Shown: positions 46,308 through 58,615, counted from the first letter of the stretch. The stretch is DNA of 64,000 nucleotides from Arcuatula senhousia (GCA_963971305.1 OZ020303.1:40226106-40290105); one strand, 5' to 3'. The notes: generated by a model from the sequence alone, not told the origin. Translations and numbers: made by a program.

Positions 46308-49146
46308 CACTGTATGGAAAGAGCGAAAGGGAAAAACGGTTGATTTCTGTGCCCCGATGTAGTTTATTGCTGTGCGCAAAATGAAGTCGTCTGTTTTTTC
46401 TGCCTTTTTAATTAATTTTTGAATAATTACATATCCTGCAGCATCGGTGATTCCAACATTAGATGTTAACAATTTAGTTAATTCAAGTTTTACTTGCTTT
46501 TTTATGTCTTAAGCTATTTTTTATCACAAAAAGTCATCAATTTATAAATAAAACACGTTTTTTCGACAAATTACATAAATAAAACACTTGCAGATGAAAA
46601 TAAATTAAACAAAAAGTGTTCATCGTGTATTTAAGTATATATAGAATTTTATTGTTGATAAATAAAGTTTAATAATGCAAAGGTTCAAGACAGATCGATG
46701 AAATAAAAGTAGGTGTTAAAATTTGCACCGCGAATGTATATTTCTGTGCTGATTATCTACATGCGAATGTATATTTCAGAGCCCGCGGAAGTTTATTTGT
46801 GTGGTCGTGAATGTTTCGTTCTGAGCTATGAATACTTGGCCATAGAAAATCAGATCAAATAATGGAAATAAAACTTTAATTCCAACTCCAAACCAGGATC
46901 ATTTTAAAACAAGTGTTCGTTTACAACTCCTGTCTAAACCATCTAATGTTTTACTTATTCTATTAATTACAAAAATAATATATATGGCTATTTTAAACAA
47001 AACATGACAAAATTTATTTGTGATAAAATCTATATTTATACATGTATTGAGTATTTTTTGTATTCTGTTAACTTTTTTTTCTGATATTTTTTTGGCACCG
47101 TCTTTGCTTTTCCTGGTAGGATACTGAGTTTTAGTTCACACAGTTTTAAATTTGCATCGTAATATTATTGTCCATTTAGACTACAACGGAGGACACATAT
47201 CTCGCCGTGTATTTTTTCAATTTAGGCGCAGCAATGACAGCGCGAAAATTGCAAAATAAAACTGTCTCGATAACTTCCTGGTTTTAAAGTAGTCGGTTTG
47301 TCTATGATAACATTTCAAAATAGCATTTCCGCACAATAAAACTAACAGTTTTATACCCAACTTCAATACCCAATGGCGGTTCCAAAACATCATCAAAGTC
47401 AACAACGGTTATTGTATTTTTTTCATCCGGTACAATGTTTTTTTTTTCATTTAAAATTGCATCTTCTGGTTTAGAATAAAATCTTAAATGTTTAATCTTG
47501 TGCTTTTTCTAATAAATTCTAATTTTACAAGATTGCTACAGGTAGCCAATGTCCCCCGCCGCCGTATGAAAGTTTTTAAAAAAAGATGACCGGATTTCGT
47601 TTAACAGGAAGTAGGTGATTGACAGACCTGAAATCGAATCCCACGTTATAGGACCACACCCTGATGCTGTATACCAAATATCAAGTGACCGTGACTAGTA
47701 GTTTCTGAAAAAACTGTTACGAAAATTTTTCCCCGCCCGCACGCCGCCCGCTGCCCATTGCCCGCCCGCCCGACATTCACCATTTTATAACCCAGATTTT
47801 TCACTCCGTGAAATCCGGCCAATTAACTTAAATTTGAGGAATTAAAATTGAATTGGGATAGGATCAACTACATATCATGACAAACAATCCTACAAAATTT
47901 CTTCAGAATCCGTTGAGCGGTTTCAGGGGAGTTGAGCTCACAAAGTGTTCCTATGACCAAAATGAAAAAAGTCGATAAAGTCCCATAACTCCTATAAAAT
48001 TTGTCAAATCAAAATGCCGCTGCGATATGATCAACTACATATCATGACAAACAATCCTACAATATTTCATCAAACTCCGTTGAGCGGTCTCAGAGGAGTT
48101 GCGCACACAAAGTGTGACGGACGCACGGACAGACTAACGAAGACCATTACCATTTTCCTCCGTTGCGTTGCGGCGGGGGACAAATATTTACTTTTTCCTT
48201 GGGATGGTTATGGATAAAATGCAAAATTGTATCGTCGAATATGCCAGAGGAAAATTCAAAATATTCGCATTTAAATTAATTCATTTAAGATTTCTGAAAT
48301 TGAAAGAAAAATCTTTCAATCAGTGCCTCCTGCCTTTATTTGAAGCACATTCATGTTATTACATTCGAATAATAAAATAAATAGCTCAGAAATAAACTAC
48401 AACAATTTTTGCTGCACAGAAATCAACATTCTTAAACTCGGAAATAAACGACAGCATTTCTTCAACCCATTTTATTAAGTGTTTACAAAACAATAAATCA
48501 GTTATTTATTGTGGGTTTTTTGTTAACCTTTCGTGAGATATTCTATCAAATAAGGATTAAAAACGCAAACTGCTACTTAGAAATGAGTTTTTCTATAAAT
48601 AAAAGGCTTTTTCTATTTTGATAAGTTTATCAAAACACATAAATAAACTTTCGCTACTTTGAAAACTGCTCTCAAATAAACTACAGCGTGCACAGAACTT
48701 AACAGCAGCAGGGCACACAATAAACATTCGCCTCATAAGTTAAACACAGCTGTAAAATCACTTGAAAAGACAATTATTAATCTTCGACAGTAGAATATGT
48801 TCTAAAGAATTATAAAGTATATTTACACTTACTAATTGCTCACACATGTACCATAGAATTATGAGATTTTCAACATTTTATCGTTTTGTCTTTTCATTGC
48901 GATATTTCTTACATTATTTATCTATTGGTTTAAAACTGGTTAGAAAACAATAGAGTGACAAGTAACAAACTAAAAATGAACCGTAACAACACTGGTATAT
49001 CTATTTTTCGTACCTAAATGACATATTTTCGTCTTTCGGAAGTTTACAATCGTCTGTTTTACCCACAATACCACAATGACACAGGAGTAAACTACACCGG
49101 GGCACAGAAATCAACCGTTTTTCCCTTTCGCTCTTTCCATACAGTG
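46308..49146. mobile_element. CACTG-ended TIR DNA element (2.84 kb)
   Basis: The first 49 bases and the reverse complement of the last 49 are identical, beginning CACTGTATGGAAAGAGCGAA, and similarity continues to about 68 bp. The five bases GTCTA flank both sides (46303-46307, 49147-49151). Relatives of the terminal phrase (aataaactaca..tgcacagaa) recur inside the right end near 48388 and 48668, like subterminal transposase sites. Nested RH and RE repeat copies fill 47570-48185. No transposase frame remains, so it is non-autonomous. CACTG ends suit CACTA/EnSpm-type elements, while a 5-bp duplication suits Transib-type. I cannot choose. Confidence 0.82.
47570..48185 (+). repeat. RH and RE tandem-core repeats nested in the TIR element
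   Basis: RH part has aacaggaagtaggtgattga and a tract of cgcccg repeats. RE part has catatcatgacaaacaatcc and ccgttgagcggt repeated at about 150-bp spacing, ending ccattaccattttcctccgt and cgttgcggcgggggac. Confidence 0.6.
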
Positions 49147-49151
49147 GTCTA

Positions 49152-49872
49152 TGTACGACTTAAAGTACAAATAGAAATAAAAAATAAAGTGTAGCAGCGT
49201 CTAGATATTATAACCCTTCCATTTTATAAGATTACTTTTATTGGTGTATCTATTCATTTTCTTTCCGTTCAAATTGTACCAATTATCCCTAAATAACCTT
49301 CCATATAACCGATTGTGAGTAGATTATGAAATTACATGTACCTTGCACGTGGAGGCCAAATGACAGGACATTGTTGATATTTTACTATATTTGGATGAAC
49401 TGAAAACCGCAAAGAAACGGACCGAGTGTAAACATACAAAATACTAAAACTTTATGCAAAAATTATTTATCTAGACGCTGCTATGCATCATTAAACAATT
49501 GAACGTGTAGTTTAGGCTCCACATAGACTGAAAAAAGAGGCAGTCATTAATTCCTGTGTCAAGATGATCCTTAAGTCATCTGCAGTGGCTCAATTACAAA
49601 TTAATTTTTGGATACATGAAAGCTCACAGAATACCATACATAAAAAAAATCATTGATTGCAATAATTAACATTTATTAAAATGGCTAACAGATCGATGCA
49701 CTATAGCTCTTGACATGAAATATTAAAAATCAAGCTTCTATGCCAAGTTCTCAAAATCGTTGATCCCTTACTGAACCTTTATTAGAGCTGAAATACAAAA
49801 ACTGCGCACAGAAAAACTTTATTGCGGTAGCACTGTCTTTAATGTACCAACTTTTTATTTGTGTTTGTTTTT
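49152..49872. other. AT-rich spacer downstream of copy E
   Basis: No feature supported. Confidence 0.45.
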
Positions 49873-52366
49873 TTATTTTTCCTGTGCTTGTCGTCTTGTT
49901 CCATTTGATTTAATACATTGAAATTCAACAGCTGAGTTCCTATCTGACGAACTGACCCTGCAGTAGCGAGTACAAAACTTGACTATTAGCCTAAACAGGT
50001 ATACCCATGGGTCCAAAACCTGGTTCCAAGATGCGCAGGACAGCACAACCACGTCAGCTATTGGATTTGTCATACGAAATCGCCTTTGGTTTATTATCAG
50101 TCTTACCTAGAATAGCAAAGAAAAAATAAATTGATCAAGTAAAAAATTGATCACAAAGTCCAAAACATGTCGAAATATGTAGCAATAACTCTGATCAGTA
50201 TTTAAAAATCAGAGGAATATACGGGTTTTTCTTTTATAACCCGCTCCGAAACGCTAAAACTAAATACGACTTTGTCTTTACATACGTTATAAAGCTCATG
50301 AAGCCAAATTCACTTGATTTTCTGTTTAGAATTTTTACAAAATGTACTTGTTAAGGGACCGACCATTTGACTTAAAAGGGGGGGCTTGGTTGTTTTCGTT
50401 TGGGTAAGAAAATCTTATAAGTTGTAAACGAAATACATAGAAACTAAAAAAAAAGAATCTTTTATAATAATTATTTTATGCAACTCGTTTTTCTTAAAGT
50501 CTATGCATATTCAAATGTAAAAGCCAATTAGATCATTTATATGGACGAAATAATAGCTGCGTGCGTGAAGGAAACTCAAAACAAGACAATTTAAACATGT
50601 AAAAAATAGCAAATATAAAAGACATACTAGAAAACAAATTTATAAATACCATTAACTACAGAATGAGTCCGTCATAAATATATGATATAAAAATTAAAAC
50701 AAAGCTCCAGACAATCAATTTTGCTACGCCTTACGAGAGGGTTTCGTCCACCTTAAACTGAAAATGCCAAAAACTATAAGAAGAAGATACTTTATTAGCC
50801 ATAAAAATGGGCCCTTTTGGGACAAAGTTGACAATTGAGTGACAATTATAAGCATTTAGGTTTAAACCCAATGCAAAAAGTATATATTATGTAAAACATA
50901 CACAATGATTGCATAAATAACACTGTGGATTATTTCCTATGAAGATGTCCGCACATAAAATAATAAAACCAAAAATGCCGAACTTGAAACTAAATTATGA
51001 CGTAGATTAACCTATATGTCTTTGGAAGTAAGAATTTCAGGATTGTAACAATTTTGAATTTTAATCGTATATTAATGTGTTCTTCAACACAAAAGTTAAT
51101 ACAAGAGCAGGCAGTATAACTACACAACCATCAGCGCCAACCATCACGGATCTTCGAAATCTCAAGTACAGCATAGTTCCAGACAATACATTTTATTAGA
51201 CATGACGCGCGGTTCGTCTTATCCAGAAATGATCGACTTGATAATTCATGAATGCCTTTCATGCCAGATTTTTTTTCAAAAAGCTATTAATTCCACATCG
51301 GAGAATTCCTAATTTTAATTTTATTTGTGATAACGTTCATGCAGTTCTATGTAGCAATACTCCACATATCTTTCTCTATTTTGTTGAAATTTGTATTCCC
51401 AGTGTTTCATCGACATCAGCAGTTTTATATCTTAGTGTGATATGGAGATTTCTAGTGCAAAAGGTCATAATCCAAAACGAACAACTGTGTCTTATAACAA
51501 TGATTTCACATAATAATTTATTCAAAGTAAATAAATTGATTACAATAAAGATAAAGTTTTTTTCTTACCATAAAAGGTGTCCAACAAACTGTAAAAACCA
51601 GGAATACTAAAATCAAGTATACAATGAGTGAACGGTCAATGATTGCTCTTGCTTGAATAGCTTTCATGCTAGAAAGGCTTCTTTGGGTGCCTGCTTTCTT
51701 TCTGAGGGTCCCAATTATTGAACCGATGGTTGCAACAGCTGTTATTGTAACAGTTATAAATCCTATACTGACGAAAAGGTATGTTAATATCTGGTCTTCT
51801 AACCTTGTTCCAAAGAAGTTGAAAAAGCACCAGGATTTCGGAAAGTGGATAACATACTCACCGAAACCGAAAACCGGAAGAATTGCGAAAACAGCCGAAA
51901 TGAACCAAATTAAAGAGATAACAATCTTCACGATTGTGTCTTTTTCAAACAGTTTGTGTTTCATCGGGTGTATTATTAACATGTACCTATCTACTGACAT
52001 TGCTGCAACTAGAAAGTTTGTACTTAATCCTGCAAAGATGAGCATAAATGCCATATATCCACATAATAAAGTATTGTTATTGAGGTTGACGGATCCGTGA
52101 AAAAAGGCAAACACAATCGGCGATGTGGATATTATCCCTAAAAAGTCCGTAATTGCTAGAGCAAAAACAAATTTATAAAACATTTTCCATTTATGTTCCT
52201 TTTTAGTACAAAAGAGAACCAAAATTGCCAGAATATTTCCAATACATCCAATGGTAAAGGAAATAATTGATAAGATTGGCACTGGACGATGCATTCTTTT
52301 GCTCGTGCTATTAATCATGACTGTAACTTCTTCTGGCATGGACGAAACGTTTTGTATAAAATCCAT
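49873..52366 (-). CDS. prostanoid-like GPCR copy E (two exons)
   Basis: Predicted receptor of 343 residues. Exon 1 is 51569-52366 (266 codons) and exon 2 is 49873-50106 (77 codons plus stop). The donor is atg|GTAAGA and the acceptor ctag; the intron is phase 0 and 1,462 bp. Motifs are sequons at N6 and N19, DRY at 126-128, a Cys102-Cys180 pair, ECL2 E-Y-V-I-H-F-P-K-S-W-C-F, CWTPFM (261-266) and TM7 S-C-A-S-W-N-Q-V-L-D-P-W-V-Y. Position 7.40 is Ser289 where prostaglandin-binding receptors have Arg. The first Met is the natural start and sets the choice in C and D. The C-tail is rich in Ser, Arg and Gln. Closest relative is D, and long stretches of exon 1 match at nucleotide level, so the pair arose by fairly recent duplication. 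Confidence 0.88.
50750..51250 (-). repeat. repeat with decayed hammerhead-like end, in the intron of copy E
   Basis: On the minus strand, 51245 to about 51060 carries aagacgaaccgcgcgtc followed by atgtctaataaaatgtattg and gatggttggcgctgatggtt. This parallels the downstream part of the motifs at 485 and 1175 (gattgttggcgctgttgttg). The CUGAUGA box is gone. Confidence 0.4.
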
Positions 52367-53084
52367 CTTTTCAGATCTTAAAGACTTTGTATAGTTACGC
52401 GAAACTGTTTAGTACAAGTTTTCCTTCTGAGAGACGAGGTAAAATAAAAACGTACCAAGCAATCTGTGCCTTTTATATATTTCAAACAGATAATTTTAAC
52501 AGCTATTTGATAAGGAAAATTAGTAGGTATTTCCAAACTCGACGTTACGCGCTATGCAACTAGTATGCAGATTATTATTTTATATTAATCTATATACAAA
52601 AGTCAATTAAGTACTTTACTAAACTGAACGTTTAGTCATCGTGAGAATATTATCACAAAATAGTCATTAAACGAACTGTGTATTGGTTACTTCATAGAAA
52701 AATAACGGCGATTTTTTTTTCTGATTTATCAATGCATAAAAAGAATCTAGCTTATCAACAAATTAAGATTATAAAAAGTATCTAACAAGGAATAGACTTG
52801 TGGATTGGTTAGATTTAACAACGAAAAACCCGAAAAACCCAGGTAAAACTGTCAGCTGACTAGTGGATACCTTCGCTCATAAAAGTATGCCTTGCATACA
52901 AACTAAAGTATTCAGAAATAGAATTAGACGACTTACTGTTAGAAGCATAATATCGCTATACACTACATGGCACTATAAGATAAAGCTTCATGTAAAAATA
53001 TCAGAATCTTCATGTACGTCATATAGTTGCTTTGAAACTGTGACGGAAATATGTGTCATTGTGTGTAAAAAACTTAAGGATTAA
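52367..53084. other. AT-rich spacer upstream of copy E
   Basis: No promoter or gene assigned. Confidence 0.45.
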
Positions 53085-53400
53085 GTAAACAGGAAGTAGA
53101 TGACATAGAAGCATAGAATTACTATAATACATCATACAGCACTACAGAATAAAGCTATATGCAAAACATAAGACCTCTACATCAAGAAGTTTCTTGGAAA
53201 ATCGTGACAGAAATTTTGCATCTATGTCCACTGTGTGTAAAAACCTAAGTATTCGGTAAACAAGAATTAGATTAACAGAATAAACCTATATGCAAAATAT
53301 AGACCTCTACGTCAAGTAGTTGCTTAGAAAACTATAACGGAAAATTTGTTACGGGCAGACGAGGGAACAGTATACCCCCTCTTCTTTGAAGCGGGGGTAT
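53085..53400 (+). repeat. tandem array RH, copy
   Basis: Units of about 150 bp with aaacaggaagtagatgaca and agctatatgcaaaacataag; closes with cccctcttctttgaagcggg. Confidence 0.6.
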
Positions 53401-54439
53401 AAAAATCGTCGGTTTATTATGCACAGGGTTATCATGCATATAGAGTTTCAATTCATCTTCTTCAAGTATAGATGTGTCAAAACATCACTTACTATAACTT
53501 AAAAAGCAGATCAAGTCCACTTGTGACTTTTGAGCAGACGCGCGACTTATTCCATGTAAATTAAGAAAGCCGTCATAACCATTGTGACAGGTCAAAATGT
53601 TTTGATATAATAAAACGATGACCCTTATAAATCAGCTTTATCATGCAACGAATCGCTAAAGCCAGGTCGCCTTGAGCATGCAATATCCGCAATAATCATA
53701 CATGTAATTTGTTATTTAGCATTAATCTGCCAGCCACATATCATATGTGTTCCTGATTTTAATAAAACCGTTTTATTACTCAAAAATTTTGAAACAAGAT
53801 TATCGATATCACAAGTTAGTAAAATCTTTTTCGAATTTCTTCCACATTTCTCGATCTTTTATTGAAAAACTTAATTGTTTGAAGTGTTGTGTCGGATTTA
53901 AAATCGATATGTTTGATTTTTGCTACATCAGTCGATTAATGAATCTCACCTAGCTGTCAGTAACAACGAGTGTTCTATAGAGAGAGAGTTCCTTTATCGT
54001 CCGTTTGTTTTTGTTGTCTTTTGTCTTAGGTTCTCTTTGGTGGAATTGAACGTTTGATTGTTTTGTGTGTTAATTTTTGTTCTTTGTCTGGAATTATTTT
54101 TGTTTTGTTTGTACTTGTCTATTTGATGTTGTCTGTTCCTTGTTTAAGAAGGGGGTTTATCTTTGACTATTTCAAGACTGGATTTCAATTTTATGCGTTT
54201 TATTTAGACCTTTGGCCGATTGCACAACGGCATGCAGCGCCTACTGGCTTCGTTAAAGACTTCTGGCGGTTTTTCATTGTGTTTTTTTCTAATTTACCGC
54301 TTGTTATGTAAGCTGTGTCACGTACAATTATTCTACATTATTTTATTATCTAGAAAAAAAACAATGACGTGTTAAACATGGTTATATCCCCGCCACCTTA
54401 GAAAAAAAATCCCCAAATTAAGCTACAATGTACCAATAA
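53401..54439. other. AT-rich DNA with an (ACTAA)-LINE scrap
   Basis: At 54225-54350 a fragment (ttctaatttaccgc, agctgtgtcacgtacaatta) resembles 60950-61000. No gene. Confidence 0.4.
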
Positions 54440-54815
54440 GGCAGACGTGTGTTGCAGGTGGGAACATTACACGCTTCTACAAAATGTGAGCAAAATCTGC
54501 TAAGCAGTTTAAGAGAAATTGATGATTCTATGAATAGAAATGCAAAAAGTCCCATAACTCCTACAAAATTAGTCATGTGTTATTATCAACAACATATTAT
54601 GACAAATAATCCTACAAAATTTCAGCAAAATTCGCTCGGCGATCTAAAAGTGTTCGTATGACAAATCGATAAAGTCCCATTACCCTAAAAGTCGAATCAA
54701 AATGCCAATATGATTATGATTAACTAAATATGATGACAAACATCCTACAAAATTACAGAAAAATCTGTTGAAAGGTTTCAGAGGAGTAGGGTCCACAAAA
54801 GTGTAAAGAACGGAC
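54440..54815 (+). repeat. tandem array RE, copy
   Basis: Units with tatgacaaataatcctacaa and aaatttcagcaaaattcgct near 54597 and 54735, as at 47870-48060. Confidence 0.6.
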
Positions 54816-55200
54816 TTTTCTTCGTTGGTGGGCCTTTTGACATGCTCATTTTCGTTGGCGGAACTTACATGTTCTTCTTCGTTGGCGGAACTTTAGACAT
54901 GATCATCTTCGTTGGCGGAACTTACATGTTCATCTCCGTTGGCAGAACTTTCGACATTTTCATTTTTGTTGTCGGTACGTTTGGCATGCCCATGTGGCAA
55001 GTACCTCTCTGATAACAGATCTTCTGCAGCTATTATTTTAACTTACCGATGTTTATCTTTCCCAAAAGTTCAACGTAATTTTCGTTTCTTTTCTATTGCT
55101 TCTCTTTGGTCCATTTTATCCCAAACCGAGTCCAAATTTACACCCTTTTTAACGGACGGACGAAGTCCATTACTAGATCTCTCCATGGCGTCGCGTCAAG
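54816..55200 (-). pseudogene. gene-like relic with acidic S-S-A-N-E-D-E-H-V repeats
   Basis: On the minus strand, from about 55193, a frame starts M-E-R-S-S-N-G-L-R-P and continues S-V-W-D-K-M-D-Q-R-E-A-I-E-K-K-R-K-L-R to a stop. It is followed by T-F-G-K-D-K-H-R and a possible gt donor. Further along, near 54970-54830, four units of a nine- or ten-residue acidic repeat (S-S-A-N-E-x-E-H-V) lie in one frame interrupted by a stop. The codon-periodic repeat and charge pattern suggest a former coding region. I do not recognise the protein; it may be a dead transposon or host gene piece. Confidence 0.4.
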
Positions 55201-56737
55201 GAAAGGATCAGTCGAAGTTAAGTGCTAGCATGTTTTACGTTTTTCATGATACCTAAAGTCACATTATTCTTATAAAGATTAAAAACACATTGACATAAAA
55301 ATTTCAATTGCAGGTATGAAATGAATAAGAGTTGCATCAATTGCAGTTTCAGCACCAAAAGAGGACAGATCGCTATTCCTATCAATTAACTTAACGGTCA
55401 AATATATACAAAATAAATATAAACTACCAAGCACTACATTTTGAAGTCTAGCTTGTAACTATTCCTTATCTTAGTATTTACTCGGTATTATCAAACAAAA
55501 AACCACGCATGCCTATTCAGCTATTTCTTATGATAAAAACTTTAAGATAGCAATGACGAGTTAAATGAAGGTCACAATGGTACAATGTATTGGATATGTA
55601 AATGTTGAAAAAAACATTAAAAAAAGAAACGTTTCTGAGAAGTCATCACCACAATGGTCTTTTATTGATATAGGTGCAGTTAATAATAATATTCAACTTT
55701 CTTTAAAAAAAAGTTCAAAGTCGTAGGATCTGAAGTTAAACCTGGCGTCATACAATAATTGTGATTATGGAAGTATATAGCTATGAATTTCTGAACTAAT
55801 TACATGCACAATTAACATATACGTTATAATTAGATAATGATTTGTTGGATATTTATCTTTTATTAATGATTGTATTATATACATGTAATAGTAGTTGGTG
55901 TTCATACTACAGTCTATTTTTGGCAAATATTAATAACTATTCAGTGTATTTCTTATTGATATTTTCTATCTGATCCTTTATTAGTGGTACTAAGTTAAAT
56001 TACTCAAAGTTGTTCGTTAAAATGTTAAGTACTCTAATTAGGTTTTCACATTTTATGTAGGCCCTAACAGAAATTGCACAGGGTCTAGATCCCGTTTAAA
56101 TATAGTCTAGAACATTTGACTAGTTCGAGCGCACCTTAAACAATAGGCAAAATTGTAAAAATGACATAACTGTTGCAATACAACGTTGAACAATTTTAAG
56201 TAGTACTGTTTCTAAGAATCAGGCAGATACCATTAATAGGGTGGCACATCGATAATAAATACACAAAAAAATTTCTACAGAATTAGGTAAAGCAACCCCA
56301 GTAAAATTTGTTTTGACCACTAAATTTTTCAGTCCATCTTGGGTTTAGGAGTTATTACCAGTCAAAATTTAGTTACATTGTATAGTGAAAAGTACGGGAA
56401 AATTTCCCGCCATATTTTTTTCCTATATAACCAGTCAAAAAATATCTAGGCACCAAATACATATTAAGATGTAAAAACTGCATTGGGTTTGTTTTTATGG
56501 TAAAATGAATGCATCTATACCCCAAAATCTGAAATTGGAAATTATCGATGTGCCAACCCCTGCCTGATCCTTATGTGGAATAGTACTTAAGACCATAAGA
56601 TAATAGACGAAAAACCTTTAAACATGGACTGTTATCAGTCAATGTGCATTGACCACTTAGCTGCCAACTTGAAAAAATGTCTGCCAGTTCAATCTGAAAA
56701 ATTTAACTATCCTTAAGAATTCATTTGAATTTTCTAA
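55201..56737. other. AT-rich spacer
   Basis: Nothing recognised on either strand. Confidence 0.45.
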
Positions 56738-57555
56738 GGGAACGATCATTATTTATCAGCTGGGGGGTTGGAGGAATTTAGGGGGGTTATGGGTAGAATG
56801 TTTGGTATCCTGGGGGGGGGGGCGCCGTTAACAAAATCAAATTATAGGGGGGGGGTCACCTAGTATAAAATAGTTCCACAAAAATTGTTTATGGGAGTCT
56901 TAGGATTTTCACCAAAGCTGATAATTTTTTTCCCGCTTCGCGTGAACTAACTACTTTTAAGCAACTTGTATTTTATCTTTAACTTGTTTTACCAAAATTC
57001 ATCATCAGACGTTTAGCAATAAATTCACACCCCTAGGCTTAATCTTGAAATTGAATGCCATTGCCTAAAGCCTGGTTGTGCTTAGATTTATAAAATCAAA
57101 GTCATTCCCGTGTTAGAGAACTCTAGAGATTAATTATATCATTGTAGAACATAATATTCTTCAGAATTTTGTTCTTAATCTTTGCTGCCAAAATATTTTT
57201 CCTTAAGAATCTTTTTAATATAATTGCCCCCAATCTTTAGTTTGTAGTGGTTGGGCCCATAATACATCAACAACAACAATATGTCCAAAAGTCATAATGC
57301 CCCATCTCTCCATTTGGGACGGACGGAAAAACGGACGAACGAACAGACCCGAGCACTCTATGCGCCCTTTTTTTGTAAATGGGGCATAAAAACATGCACA
57401 CCTTTTCTCCCTGTCAAGGATGTAATGTAAACAATTTATTATTAAACTAAGGACAGGGGGGGGGGGTTTCCATTTCATAGGGGGGGGGGGGGGTCACGGG
57501 GTTCAGGTCAGGTTTTGATAAATTTGCTCCAACCCCCTCAGCTAATAAATAATGA
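56738..57555. mobile_element. TIR element with long G-runs
   Basis: The left end agggaacgatcattatttat and the right end (reverse complement agggaacggtcattatttat) match for about 30 bases and continue with agctg, a G-run and ttggag. Inside are G-runs of up to about 14 bases (56800-56860, 57455-57494) and a nested RG-type end (gacggacggaaaaacggacg, near 57320). The target duplication is not clear. No transposase. The G-runs could form quadruplexes and are also likely assembly trouble spots. Confidence 0.65.
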
Positions 57556-58394
57556 CCGTTCCCTAAATGAATTGACAAGCTACGTACGTCATAGAAAGAA
57601 ATCGTAATTATATCTAATCTAAAATTTATACCAAAGATGATAACGTCTATAGGAAAAACCTCAACGTTTTGATATGTTACAACATGTGTATGTGTTCTAT
57701 TGTGGAACTTCAAATTGATGCTGACAAATCATACGTGTTCACCATACATTACTCTTTTGTAATGAAACGAATTAATTTACATTTTTTGTTAAGAAAATGT
57801 CAAAACTGAGATAAGCATTTACGTAAGAGCGATGATGATCGCTGATAAACAAATTCCATCTGAAGAGATGCAGATATAGATGCGGCATTCTCGTGTTACA
57901 ATTTCGAAAGCGAGACTAGACAGCACAAAGTCAACAAAACAACGATCTGCAACGAGGAATGAAGTCTGAACGATAGTGAACTCGGATCTTCAGGAAAGGT
58001 CCAGATTTCTTTTACCATTTATATAGCCAAGCTAAAGCTAATAATAAAATAACAATGAATAAAGGTAATAATAAAATTACCGAAGTTTGAGGATCAGTCT
58101 CAATGTCCAAGAGAAAAAAACAAAACATGGAAGATATACCGGAAAAATTGAAGACCGGAACGGTCCTGAGTAGGTACAAGCATTTGAAAAAATGGTGAGT
58201 TAAACCTGGTTTAAGACATCCGGACACAGTCTCCTTCGCCCTGCTAGATTAAAAACGACCTTTGTCATTTAGCAGTTGTTCATGAGGACATTATGATATT
58301 AAAAACAAAATCGGTTTTGTATTTCGGCCCATTAAAATTGTTAAGTGTATTTAATTACCGTGATCAGTGAAAGTAAATAAGATGTAACCCGAAA
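57556..58394. other. AT-rich DNA with RA-like traces
   Basis: Weak RA similarity at 57895-57995 (minus), and the dispersed segment related to 45262-45320 at 58050-58110. A 71-codon minus frame here (58012-58227) is hydrophobic at one end but has no supporting structure. Confidence 0.4.
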
Positions 58395-58615
58395 GATGTG
58401 CTGTAGCAAGCACGAGCTCCTTACTCTCCGGAACATCTGAGTTTACTCATGTCACGGACTTGAGCTCGTGTTCTTAATTGCTATTCACTTGTTTTAGTGT
58501 TCATATGTTGTCTGTTTCTGCGTACTGTTCTCGTTCGTGTATACTGGTTTTGTCTTTGCCCTTTCGGTCTTTTCAAATTCGAATGCCCAAGTGGTACGTC
58601 TTTGCATCTGTAACT
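58395..58615 (+). repeat. dispersed repeat family RA, copy 7
   Basis: Has gctgtagcaagcacgagctc, catctgagtttactc and atgcccaagtggtacgtctt in RA order. Confidence 0.65.

Noticed and set aside
54912..55256. 114-codon plus-strand frame
   Set aside because: It is opposite to the codon-periodic acidic repeat on the minus strand, which is the better coding candidate.
58012..58227. Small membrane protein gene
   Set aside because: One hydrophobic segment only, and overlap with a dispersed repeat segment; no splice or homology support.
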